DNA from: Zingiber officinale
Taxonomy: Eukaryota > Streptophyta > Magnoliopsida > Zingiberales > Zingiberaceae
Reading direction: 5' to 3'
Assembly (NCBI RefSeq): GCF_018446385.1
Contig: NC_055996.1
Coordinates: 126,081,750-126,145,749, forward strand
DNA: 64,000 nt
The notes beneath the pieces are model-generated. The model saw only the letters and a list, made by a program, of their open reading frames with translations. It was not told where the DNA came from and did no database searches. The first letter of the stretch is position 1. Each line of letters starts with the position of its first letter. Position numbers and translations under genes: made by a program. This document shows positions 1 to 11,047 of this stretch, piece by piece.

Positions 1-388
1 TGTAGTTATTAGAACTTGAACTTATCATATTCAACAATATTAATATTGTAGTAACTAAGAAATCATAGATACTATAATGTTATATTATAGTGTAGCTATG
101 ATGTAGTTGTTACAATACTGACTTATCATATTCATGCAATTGACTGATGTGACCATGCGACAAGAGATAATAATATCATACAGTGCACTGGAGGATAGCC
201 CTATCATTTTAAAGGGGCTAGTGGGGTGGGACGCTCTTTTGATTAAAAAAATTGGTGTCTCTTTGATGATTCCAATAAAATGAGATGTTTTTTTTTTTTT
301 TTTTTGCCCTTTATTTGAACATTATAATGGGTATAATTTGTAATTCTACATGGAATTTTTATCTATGTTCTTTTTACCATATATATAA
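1..388. other. AT-rich spacer without recognisable gene
   Basis: The block is AT-rich with poly(T) near 285-305. No reading frame resembles a known protein. It is the left flank of the solo LTR that begins at 389; bases 384-388 (TATAA) are the probable left target duplication of that LTR. Confidence 0.5.
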
Positions 389-1250
389 TGATACGGTGAT
401 GAAAAAGGGCCCACAAAAAATGGACCAAAGTGGGAAAGAACGGTTGGTATGGACGTCAAAGTCAAAGAGAGACAGTCCACAAGTCAAGCAAAGTCAGTCG
501 AACAAAATAGCAGGGTTGAACGGATGACCTGCCAGGTCTGAGCTGACAAGCAAAGTCGAACGGTATGCCCAAACCCTGAAAGTTTGTGAAGGAACGATGA
601 AGACATCATGAAAATCCCCAGACCATCAGCTCGGTGATTGACTGGATGGCATGTCCGATCGGATGAAAATCAGCCCTCCGACAATAGGGACAGCCGAGTG
701 AAGGGAGATTGCTTTTATTAGTATGACCGAGCAAGGGTGTCTCGACCGAGCGACCATCGGTCGGCCTATAACGAGACCCACCTACGTATCTCATCGTACC
801 TTCTTGAAGGTTTGTGCTACTTACTAACAGAGTATGTCTAGCAATTATCAAATCGTACTTTGGAAGCTTCCAACCTGTCATATCAGGATTTTGCATACTT
901 GCCTATGGAAAATTGTTAGGGACACTTTTTAACTTGTCTTTTCTAGGTTCCTTTGGAAAACGTATGCACGCTTTGAGATGTGTGCGTAGACACTACATTG
1001 ACATTATAAAAGGGGTTCACATCTACCGACGAAGGTATGCGCAATTTTGTGATTCTGCATACTCTTTGTTATTGCATTCTCATTACTCTCACTTCGTCGA
1101 AAACTGACTTGAACGTCAGAGGATCAATACCGAGAACCCATTCCTGATCCGATACTAACACCTCTAATTATATTACAAGATCGTTAGAGTCTTCGCTTCG
1201 TGTACCCTCAAATCATATCTCTATCTTATCATCTTCTTCGTTTTCGGATA
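389..1250 (+). mobile_element. Solo LTR, Tat-type Ty3/gypsy
   Basis: The block starts TGATACGGTGATGAAAAAGG, which matches the reverse complement of the right end of the LTR at 25297-26160 in this window. Its length of about 862 bp agrees with that LTR (864 bp). A TATA motif (TATAAAAGG) lies near 1007 and points rightward. The 3' part near 1108-1160 carries the family's 'acttgaacgtcagagg' segment. The end is eroded: a CGGA(TA) near 1245-1250 stands where the family ends in CGGACA. TATAA occurs on both sides (384-388 and 1249-1253) as a possible target duplication, but this word is low in complexity. No internal Tat sequence adjoins, so it is called a solo LTR. Confidence 0.7.
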
Positions 1251-1267
1251 TAAACGTCTAATCATAG

Positions 1268-1930
1268 TGTTGACCCCCGGGTAGCTTCTCGAGTATGCAA
1301 ACTGATCGTCGAAGCTAGTGTTCGACACTATCTCCGTAAACGATATTGCTCCGCTACGGTGCTTAACGGATTGTTGCAATTCGTTCCCAAGATACAACGA
1401 CGACGAACGTCTCGGAATCGTAGCACTCGTGAATTGAGTGAATTTTCCATCATCTGGAGGGTTCTATTTATACTGAAAGAAGAGGTTGATTGTCCTTTGG
1501 GTGAGTGGATGTGTTCCTTGGGCTGGATTGATCTAGATCATCCATTCTGAAGTGCAAAGTGCGCCTACAAAGCGCCCATTGCGCACGTGCGCACGTGGCG
1601 GGCTCACAGGTGCGAGCACCTGCTCGCCCTGGGCTAAGGGGTAACCTTTCCTTTTATTTTTGTGTTAACTCCATTAACACATCTTCATTAATAAGTAGAG
1701 AATACACATCGAGAATTTCCGATGTAGGACTATTCTCCCATGCACTTTATTAATGAATAATAAATGTTATTTTGGGCTGACTTTAAACATTAATTTCTCA
1801 TTCATCCTTAATCGGTTTTGAGCAAATTAATAGTCTAAATCTATCTACGCGGTTTTGAGCAAATTAATAGTCTAAATCTATCTACGCGAATCGTAGATTT
1901 CAATTTTAAAGTCAATTACGACTTTCAACA
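1268..1930 (-). mobile_element. Probable LTR or LTR fragment, family unassigned
   Basis: The block begins TGTTGACC and ends TTTCAACA, so it has TG...CA termini. On the minus strand it has a TATA-box-like AGTATAAATAGAACC near 1464-1478 and a 'CCTACATCGG' motif common in plant LTRs. No coding sequence adjoins and no matching target duplication was seen (CATAG on the left, ATTGA on the right). The boundaries are therefore tentative and another repeat class is possible. Confidence 0.35.
1813..1886. repeat. Two-copy tandem repeat, 37-bp unit
   Basis: Two identical 37-bp units beginning CGGTTTTGAGCAAATTAA lie at 1813-1849 and 1850-1886, inside the LTR-like block 1268-1930. This is a simple local duplication. 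Confidence 0.9.
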
Positions 1931-4240
1931 ATTGATGACTTCCTTCTTCTAAATCATTTTGGTCTATTTAAAATCCCAATATCCAACACATAGTTGAAGG
2001 TTTTATTATCATTTCTAATAACACTATTAGTGACCAAATTAACGCCGCAAAGATTGAAGAGATGGGGAGCGAAAGGGACTCCGGCAGTCGATGTGTGTTG
2101 GCCACCACTTACACGTCGCTGAGGTGGAAAACACACATGCAGATATATCATTGGCTTTGTATAGGCGTGCACCGACCGACGACCTAGTTTTTAGTACGTA
2201 CCCTCTCCATCTCACATCAGCCCGCTCTCATGCTTGCATCTTCCTATGCGTGCACCACTCTACATTCCTGGAAGGAAATAGAATACATGCCATCAGCTAG
2301 CTTTATCACAAATTAATTACTGCTCAACAGCTTTAATTAATTATAATTAATTAATGTCTAAAGTTAATTATGCGCAAGAGTTCAAATCTCACCTTTTGTT
2401 TCCACTAAAGCCTGAGGTCTAATTAATAATCCAATCCGAAAGGCAAACTTTGGAGCCTCTGGATCAAAAGATGATTCTTCTTCTTCTTCAAAAGCATGTA
2501 GATCAGTGCGGATGCGGATTAATAATTAAAATGGAGAGGTGTAGAGAACAAGATCACAGAGAGATCCAGAGAGAGAGCCCACGAGCGGCGCCAGGGCTTT
2601 TTTTTTTTTTTAAAAAAAAAGGCAGCAAAATATTGGAATTAAGCTGCTGTGCATGTTACATTTCAATTATTAGACTTGGCTTTCGCTTAATGTTTGATTA
2701 AGTTGTCCTGGGGCTCAATGGTGGTAGTGGTGTGGTCGTGGCCAATTTCTCTCTGCGCGCTTTGGTTTAGTTTAATGAGCAAAAATAAATAAAGAAGACG
2801 TTCCTTTGTTTTTTTTCCAAATGCGTCCCACTTTCATTTTTTATAAAATGACATTTTATCCATGTAAAATGATATAGTTATGTTTTCTATTATTATTCTA
2901 CCTATATATATCTTATATCATTCCGTAACTATTATAATTATAATTTCATAATTGTTATAAAAAAAATAATTATAACAAAAAGAATTAAAATTCTTCATAA
3001 TTCTGAAAAGACTTTAAATTATATATTTTTAGATTTAATGCTATATTATTATAGGTTACATTATCTAATAAATATAGATATCTGACTTTCAATTTGATAT
3101 ATTATGCGTTCCATAATTCAATCCGAATTAAAAGTTATGATTTATCGAAGCTTATCTAATATTTACGTTGTAACAGTTACGAAACTTTAATTACTATAAC
3201 TGTATGATAATTTAATTGTAGTAATTATGAAACTATAATTATTATAATTGTGTAGTATTTATGAATTCGTAGCTGTTACCATGTATATCCGATTTAAGAT
3301 TTAAATGAAAAATATAAATAAAAGATAATAATGAGAATAGTGTGTTGGAGGAAATTTTAATAATGTTACAATAAACGTCCTTTTACTCCCTTTCGATTTT
3401 TACCATAGTTTAACTTTGCTTATCCATGACTGCACTTTTGTGTTCCTGTACGTTTGTGTTCTTGTTGCGTTCCGCTTTGACACTGCAACAAAAACTTAGC
3501 CCATGGATTGATAAACCAATGAGCTGAACTTACCTCATGGATTTTGGGTTTTGTTTGTAGAATTTACATGAGCCGTATATGAATTGGGTTCCAAAGATGG
3601 CCCATTAAGTAGTTGCTCAACTTCAGTCTCCTCCAATTGAGCAGAAAACTGGCCCTGACACAATGCAGACTTAATATCTAATTTATTGATGCAACAACAA
3701 CACTTATTACAATCTTGCTTGTTCTGAGATCCACACTGATGCAATAAGTGATGATCGTTTCACATGAAAAACAAACGAACTCACAAAATAAACAAAGATA
3801 ACTTCTGTTAACATAAAAGAAGACCGACACCGAATAACTACACCTCAGTTATAAATCTCAACCCAAAACTAGGGATGAGATTCATATCCAATACACTCCA
3901 ACCAAAATTAACATTACTTCTAAATTAAAAAAACTCCAAACTACTTGCTCAAAATTATAAATAAAGCCAACTTAGACACATGAAAAATCTATCCTCTTGC
4001 AAATTAAAACTTACAAATGAAAACAAATTTCTATCTTTCTTCATTTTATCTCCATGCTGAGGAAGCCTTTCTCTGGTTAATCACAATGGCACATGGTGAG
4101 GGACAGAAACTAAGAAATGTATGAGGTCTCAAAGAGTGATTGGCACCAAGAAAGCATGTTGAAACATCCATATATCAGCTCCACTTGCTAAACACTCTGG
4201 CAGTCCAACTTGAGCATTTTTGTTCAAATGAGTATCTTGT
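1931..4240. other. AT-rich intergenic region; 3' flank of the mannanase gene
   Basis: No gene was recognised. Short reading frames near 2091-2300 and 2450-2701 show no family signature. Bases 2600-2622 are a T11/A9 homopolymer junction, and 2820-3300 is very AT-rich. The last 200 bases or so before 4240 should be the 3' untranslated region of the minus-strand mannanase gene; no polyadenylation site can be fixed by eye. Confidence 0.45.
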
Positions 4241-6036
4241 TCAGCATATTGCACCTGTTGTTTGTGCTAAGTCCTTGCTGTGCCGCAGTGCCATCAAATG
4301 GCATGCCTGCTCCTTCAACAGCCTGATGATCGCCAGAGATTCCACAGGAACGATACCAAATTCGTCGTCGTACTTCTCCATTCCGCCAAGCAACAAATGC
4401 CAGATGAAGGCACCGGCACCAGCACCGCCTTTGGTTGCGGAATCGTAGATGTTGTCAAGAATGGACTTGTAAAATGCAACCCGGTGCAAGGTGTCGAAGT
4501 CCTTGTTCTTGCTGGATAAGCCGAATTCAGAGAACAAGATGGGCTTGTTCAGCTCTTTTTCGCCGTCGTCGATGTGAGATGCCATCCATTTCGAGATGTA
4601 GCTTGTTTTCTCACTAAGATTTGCTTGCCGCAACCTACAAAAGATAGAGGTTTTTCATGTGAGCTTTGGTGAACCACTAATTGCTCATTCAGGTCAACCA
4701 GGATTCAAGTGGACTATCTTTACTCTCTTAAACACAAACAAAACTAGGAGTTTGAGGGTAAATTTTCCCACAGCTTTCTTCTGTTTTTTCTTTTTCCTAT
4801 TCCATTTTGTCACAGTTTATCAAATTCACAACTGAAATCTAGACGCAATTAGTTGACAAATAATTACCATTTATCAGGATAAATTTGCACCGACGCAAAA
4901 TCAATGGCCGGAGTCTTCGAATTGTGCAGGAAATCCGTCCCCAGCTCGCCGTACCATTTCTCCGGCGGGTTCACATCTTTCTTCTCCGGCCGGCTCGTTG
5001 GGCCGTAAAACCCCTCCAACCCAACCGTCACCAGATGCTTCTTGTCAATCCCCTTCACATGTTCGGCCATCTCCTCAATCCATTCCTGGATTTCTTCCAA
5101 TCCAAAAACATCAAAATAATAATAATAATAATAATCAAACCAATCGGTCAAGAACAGTGTTGTGAGAACATACTTGAAGTGTGTCACCGGATACATCTGA
5201 GGCACACCGGGGCGCATTCATCAACTCCCATGCGAAGATCGTAGGATCATCTCTGTACTCAATTCCACTCAGGTGATTCTTCCTTGTTAATATTGTCTGC
5301 CGGCGAGATAAAGATTAATCATTACGTTCAAGGTTCAGCTCGATGATCAGCTCTGCGTACCTTAAGGTAGATCTTGAAGTAACTGCGAATGGAGGGATCG
5401 AAGAAGAATGAATCGTTGGAGGTGCTCAATCCGAATCCCTCCTCCCACGCCCACTTCACGTACTGCCCCTTCCCACCGTGGCGTTGCAGATTGTTCACCA
5501 GGCTCAGCAGCAGCCTGATCCCATGTCTTTGAGCTTCCGCAATCACCCAATCTAATGCCTGCAAGGTCATTCTTTTCTCATTGATCTTAATCGAGACGAG
5601 GAATGAGATCTGGTACCTTGAAGACGATCTCGTCGAAGATGCCAAGGGAGACTTGGAGGGCATGGTCTCGACCGTCGTTGAAGGCATAGGTCCTGCACAC
5701 AGTGAGCCCCAAGCTTGCAGCAGTTTGAAAGATCTCTGTGACCCTTGCTCTGCTCCCCTCCTCCACCGCCTGCTCCATAAGCCAGTAGGAGTTCCATCCG
5801 CTGACATAGAGGACTCTTCCATCCACCATGAAATGGGTGCCATTCCTCTCCACAAAGCTCAGTGTCGGCTCCTGATCTTGGTGGAGCTTGAGAGCCCTAA
5901 AGGTCATGCACGTGAGCAGAATGCAGAGGAAAAAACCAATGGCTGGGCAGAGCAGCCCATTTCTTGATCTCACTCTCTTGCCGGAAGGCTTGGCACTAGA
6001 AGGCTTGCCATTCCACCTGCTCCAAGGATTATTCAT
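4241..6036 (-). CDS. GH5 endo-1,4-beta-mannanase-like protein, probably catalytically altered
   Basis: Plant endo-beta-mannanases (GH5, subfamily 7) hydrolyse mannan backbones in cell walls. The gene reads as five exons on the minus strand with canonical GT-AG introns: 6036-5617, 5558-5361, 5296-5174, 5085-4868 and 4634-4241. The product is 450 residues. Residues 28-46 form a hydrophobic segment fitting a signal anchor. Family landmarks are GWNSYWLM (80-87), CRTYAFNDG (114-122), VNN (161-163), IYPD (315-318), the nucleophile motif FSEFG with Glu356, and an active-site Trp at 398. The usual LMNEPRC acid/base motif reads LMNAPRC: Glu is Ala234 (codon GCG at 5213-5215). The usual His of the HIYPD motif is Gln314 (codon CAA at 4885-4887). 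Exon phases are intact and no stop interrupts the frame, so this is an open gene that may encode a pseudoenzyme. A (TAA)n run lies in intron 3 near 5116-5135. Confidence 0.9.
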
Positions 6037-6290
6037 GCGATCCTGAAGAGAAAACCTTGGATCAATGAACAGCTACGTCAAGGATCAGCAGTGGCAGCGT
6101 GGATTAGGAGTGATTTGGAGTTCTTGGAGCTAAGACACGAAAAATGGAGTTCGGAAATGGGCGGCGGAGGTCGACGAGAAGGAAGAAGAGCTTCGAGTAC
6201 TCGAGATCTAAGGAATTATGATGAGGTCTCTGCTGTGGTCGGGAGGAAAACCATGTAAAATAATAAAGAACAAAAATAAATTTTTCTGTT
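6037..6290 (-). promoter_or_regulatory. Probable 5' leader and proximal promoter of the mannanase-like gene
   Basis: This lies directly upstream of the ATG at 6036 on the minus strand. It is less AT-rich than the flank beyond and contains no competing open frame. A weak TATA-like TTTATTATTTTA (minus strand) lies near 6255-6270. The transcription start is not determinable from sequence alone. Confidence 0.3.
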
Positions 6291-6300
6291 TTTTTTTTTT

Positions 6301-6895
6301 TGGTTAATTAGCCGGTAATGAATCCGATCTACCCATCTTATCTCAATTACTCTAAAATATTAAATATTGAATTAAGGTTGAGAATTTTCAAATTCCGATT
6401 GGAAGTTTTTGTATCATATTAGGATGAGATTAGATTTAGGTTGATCTGAATTTAGAATTTATAATTATTTTAGATTAAGTTAAATTTTATTTTAAAAATT
6501 AAAATATTTTTAGATATATAATAAATGTTAGTGTGATAATGATAAAACAATAAGATAAAAATGGAATATTAGAAGGGAAATAGTAAAAAAAAATCTTTTT
6601 TAATCGAGTCGGTCATGTTATTTGGGTTCGGATTCAACTTTAGGGTTTTTGGGTTGTGTTCGGATTTAGGTCAATTCGAGTTTAGGTCAGATTTTTCGGA
6701 TTCAACTTTAGAATTTTTGGATAATGTTCGGATTTAGGTCAGTTCGAGTTTAGGTCAGATTTGGATTAGAATTTTTTTTATAATATCTTTGTTTTGACCC
6801 GACCCGAATCCATCCGATCCCTCTCAATTAACACTCCTAATGTTAATCATCAAGATTTGTGCAAATCTAATATTCATCCATTTTTATATTTAGCT
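6301..6895. other. AT-rich spacer with degenerate repeats
   Basis: No gene was found. The segment 6600-6830 is built of 'ttcggatttaggtc' and 'gacccgacccgaatcc' words, a degenerate repeat style seen again near 14455-14955. It contains the 68-bp tandem repeat listed separately. Confidence 0.5.
6629..6764. repeat. Two-copy tandem repeat, 68-bp unit
   Basis: Units start CGGATTCAACTTTAG at 6629 and 6697. The second differs from the first at several positions, so the duplication is not recent. Confidence 0.8.
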
Positions 6896-6904
6896 TTCTA
6901 AATT

Positions 6905-7701
6905 CGGGAATTTACCAAAGACGCATGCAGATTTGGAAAATTCTCAAACCATGCATCATACTTTGAGAATGATCAAAGAGCGTACTAATTTGAATGACCT
7001 TCCCATTCTACCCCTCTATTCAACATTAACTTTCCACATACTGATTTCCAATACATCCGAGTCATATTTAAAAAGTTTAAATTTTAAAATAATTTCGATG
7101 GTTCTGATACATATAACCTTAATATCTCTCTCCCTCCCTCTCTCTCCACTCATGTAAAGTATATATATGTCAATTTATACAACTTGATTTTTTTTAAAAA
7201 AATTTAACTACTAAAATCAGAAGGAAGATTTAAATTCTACTATTTCATGTGGTTGCAAATTCGTAGAAATTCAAATAGTCTAGGTAGATTTAAATCAAAA
7301 CCACTAATCTATTTAGAGAGCTTTAATTGCACTCATTCTAAATCCGATGAGTTTATAAAGTGCCAAGAAGTTCAAATGTGCTCTCCTTTACTATTTTCGA
7401 GCTTCCCTAGTAGTGCCAATGAGAAAAGCCTTCAGTTAGAATGCTTGAGCCTCGTGTTTTAGCTAAAAGTTCCCATAATATTGGATCACCTTTAGGGACC
7501 TTGAAATAAGTAATGGAAGACACATTTGGATTTCTTGCAACTTTAGAAATTTACATGACCTGAAATGAGTGCAATCTGAACTCTCTAGATCGATCAGTAG
7601 ATTTTGATCAAAACCCGCTAATGGACCTAAGCTATTTAGATTTCTACAAACTTGCACTCATCTAGTAGGGTTGAGTTAGAGGAAAGTAGATATAATGTAA
7701 A
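6905..7701 (+). repeat. Outer left arm of the long inverted repeat
   Basis: It pairs in reverse orientation with about 13066-13857. Matching landmarks include 'ctaagctatttagatttcta' near 7628-7647 against 'tagaaatacaaatagcttag' near 13121-13140, and 'aatttaactactaaaat' near 7201 against 'attttagtagttaaatt' near 13572. Similarity by eye is roughly three quarters to four fifths. Short frames here are not coding. Confidence 0.8.
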
Positions 7702-9429
7702 TGTAGCACCCATAGGGTTCCTAACAATTTCATATATTTTTACCATGGTTAAAAAAAAAATAGGCCTTATGTGAATATTAGCAAAAATAAAATAAAATGG
7801 AATTAAAAAGAGGCAAGACCAAGGCTTGAACCTTTGGTTAGAAGCATGTATAGTGTAACCAATAGACCAAGAGGAGATATTGTTAGAAAGGGAAGGGACA
7901 ATATAATTAAGAATAAGAAAAGGTTTTCTTCCACCTAGAAGGAGAAGTTGGAGTTGCCTTCTTCCTCTCAAATGAAGAGATGATTCTTGCTTCTCTTTTC
8001 ATTAATGGATGAGTAAAAGAAAGAAGGAAAAACCCATTTTCCCTTCTTCCTTTTATTAGGAATAAAAGAGGAAAGAATGAAAATTTTCATTTGGTTGCTC
8101 TCTTTCTCCTTCCTCCTTCTCTCCACCGAAACCACTCTCCTCTCCCTCATCATTGCCGAACCAAGCAAGAAGGGTGCTCTCTAGGAAAAGCTTCACAACC
8201 AAGGATTTCTTCTTTTAGAGAATTAAGCGAGAGGATGTGAGTATCCCCTCACTGCAGTACAAGTAGTTATCGAATGTTTGTATGTAAATGTTATTTGAAA
8301 CCGTAAAGATTTTCTTGCATGTTTCGGCCAAGATAAAGACTTGTGGTCACTTAGGGTTAGCAAGTTTACAAGTTATGCTTGATGTTGTAACCAAAAAGTC
8401 TAGAATCTCACATTGGAAGTTTCGGCCAAGATAGAAAATGGGGTCTAGGGCAAAACTTTGAAAGGGAAACATGTTGGTTATGCTCCATCATGATGTATGA
8501 TCTCTTATATGTTAATAGCTTAGGTTTTTCATGCTCCATGTTGTATAAAAATATGAGAACCCTAACTTAATGTTTTCGGCCAAGATTTATTATAGAGTCT
8601 AGGGCATAGTTTTGAAAAGGAAACATGTTTGTTTATGCTCCTTCATGATGAAAGATCTCTTATATGTGATAGCTTAGGTTCATGCTCCATGTTGTATAAA
8701 AAATATAGGAGAACCCTAGTTTTAAGTTTCGGTCAAGAATAGAAATGAGGTTTAGAGCAAAGTTTTCAAATGATAACATGCTTGTGTATGCTCCTTCATG
8801 ATGTATGATCTCTCATGTGTTGATAGCCTAGGTTTCCATGCTTTATGTTGAAAAAATATATAAGAACACTAGTCTAAAGTTTCGGCCAAGATGAGATGTG
8901 AAGCTTAAGGCAAGAAGAAAATTTAAAACCTAATCATGCTTGTTTGTGCTTATTCATGAGGTATGATATCTTGTATGTGGTTAGGTTAAGTCTTTATGTT
9001 ACATGTTGTATTAGAGGGATTGGAACCCTACTTGTAGGTTTCGGCCAAGATAGAATGTAAAGCCTATAGTAAAGTTTTTGAAACCTAATTATGCTTAGTT
9101 ATGTTTTTACATGATGTATGATCTTTTGGTATGTTGTTAGATAAGTTATCATGCTACATGTTGTACAAATGAACCTTAGAACGTCACCCTAGGGTTCGGC
9201 CAAGCAAGTATATGAGGCTTAGAGCAAGGTCTTGAAATCTAACCATGCTTGTTTATGCTTCTTTGTGATGTATGATTATTTATCTAGGGTTAGCTTAAGT
9301 TTCATGCTTCTTATAGTAGTCAAAGTTTAAAAAGTTCTACTATAGGGATTCAGCCAAGATTGAATGAATAGGGTTAGGGAAAAGTTTTGAACCTAACTAT
9401 GCATGCTTATGTTCTCCCATGATGTATGA

Positions 9430-9910
9430 TTCTTGATATATGGTTAGTTTAAGTCTCCATGCTTCATGATATGATATATGCTATGCTTCATGGTATGATA
9501 TGCTATGCTTTATGATATGATATATGCTATGTTTCATGATATGATATGCTATGCTTCATGATATAATATATGTTATGTTTCATGATATGATATGCTATGC
9601 TTCAAGATATGATATACTATGCTTCATGATATGATATATGCTATGTTTCATGGTATGATGTGCTAAGCTTCATGATATGATATGCCTTACTTCATGATAT
9701 GATACATGTCATGCTTGATGATATGATAATAACATGTTATGCTCTATGCTATGATAAGAACATGTTATGCTTCATGATATATGTTTATGAAAGGCTTATG
9801 CAAGAGGAAAAGCCTAAGAGATGCTTCCCTTGAGATGAGATCAAGAGCACTCTTCATGATATGACAAGAACATGATATGTATGATGATATGATAAGAAAC
9901 ATGATATGTA
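9430..9910. repeat. Minisatellite of 'catgatatgatatgctatg' words
   Basis: Irregular tandem copies of a unit of about 20-40 bp built from ATGATATG and CTATGCTTC words lie within the Tekay-like solo LTR. Frames through it are low-complexity artefacts. Confidence 0.85.
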
Positions 9911-10299
9911 TGACATGCTATTTTACTTTGTATGACTTGTACCAAGGGTGGGCTCCATAAGCGCCCCTAGGCCGACGGACTATGAACGGGTCTAGTAAAG
10001 GGATGAGCTCCTTAGTACGCCCCTAGGTCGACGGTCGTAGTACGAACCTAGTTCCCTAGTAGGTTCGGGGCTAGCTACCCTGTCCTAGGGATTTGCGCGC
10101 ATTCATGTTATGTGGTACATAGCCGGGCCCTCATTTTGAGATTATATTCAAGTATGTATATGATATGTTTTTTTTTTTTAAAAAAAGAAGACATGTTGCA
10201 TATGTTCATTTCATTATGCATGTTTTCAAAGGAACATCTTGCATCTACATGTTTATGTCATATGTTTTCCTTGACACTTATTAAAGATGCCCTTGAGAA

Positions 10300-10525
10300 T
10301 ATGGTTATGATCATGTTATATGTTATGTTATGTTCTCACATGCTATGATATGTTTATGTTATGTTCTCACATGCCATGATATGTTTTATATTTATGTTCT
10401 CACATGCTATGATATGTTTATGTTATGTTCTCACAGGCCATGATATGTTTTATATTTATGTTCTCACATGCTATGATATGTTTTATGTTATGTTCTCACA
10501 TGCTATGACATGTTTATGTGTATGT
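10300..10525. repeat. Minisatellite of 'ttatgttctcacatgctatg' words
   Basis: About six tandem copies of a unit of roughly 35 bp containing TGTTCTCACATGC and TATGATATGTTT. It sits in the same solo LTR as the array at 9430-9910 but has a different unit. Frames through it encode only repeated Met/Cys/His-rich peptides and are not genes. Confidence 0.85.
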
Positions 10526-11047
10526 ATGATTCATGGTTTTATGAGTAGGAAAGGAACTCACTAAGCATATGGGCTTATAGATTATTTTTCCTTGTACTGC
10601 AGAAAAAGGAAAGGAATGGATGAACTAAGGGGAGCAGCAGGAAGGGCAAGATTGTGTGTGGAAGTGGCATGGTGGATAGATCTAATTATATTTCTAAAAC
10701 TTATATTTGGTTAAGTTGTGCATGTGAACTAAGTTTGGATTTTATACTTGTGATGATAACTTGAACTAGTATGTGGTGCACTTATGATATCTTATTCATG
10801 TTAGTATATTCATGGCATTATGAATCATGTTCAAGTAGCATATATGAATCAAGTATGTTGTTCACATGGCATGTTAAGGGTAAGATGCATATGATAAAAA
10901 AAAAAGGAAAAAAAATAAATTCTAAATATGTCTTCTGCTGCCATGAGTCCATATGCATGTATATGTCAAGTAAGTCTAAGTAACCCCGTCCCTTTAGGGT
11001 AGTCTAAGTATCCATGAGGGGCGAGCGTTACAGTAAAACCTTGGTTT

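Larger units (their letters stand above)
7702..11032. mobile_element. Solo LTR, Tekay/Del-like Ty3/gypsy
   Basis: The block begins TGTAGCACCC and ends GGCGAGCGTTACA, the terminal style of Tekay/Del chromovirus LTRs. It is flanked by an exact 5-bp duplication GTAAA (7697-7701 and 11033-11037), which fixes both ends. Length is 3331 bp, large but usual for that clade. It holds repeated 'tttcggccaaga' blocks (about 8320-9360) and two ATG-rich minisatellites. No internal retrotransposon region remains, so it is a product of LTR-LTR recombination. Family assignment rests on termini and length only. Confidence 0.8.

Noticed and set aside
5213..5215. Acid/base replacement as a sequencing error
   Set aside because: Considered, but a second active-site change at 4885-4887 makes error less likely; only reads can exclude it.
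4864..5217. Reading the mannanase through intron 3 as one exon with a start at MRPGVPQ
   Set aside because: The exon 3 frame with LMNAPRC and GT-AG borders fits the family; the read-through frame translates the (TAA)n intron.
5581..5967. 128-codon plus-strand frame
   Set aside because: Shadow of mannanase exon 1 on the opposite strand.
10112..10564. Two frames rich in Met, Cys and His
   Set aside because: They lie in the minisatellite of a solo LTR bounded by target duplications.
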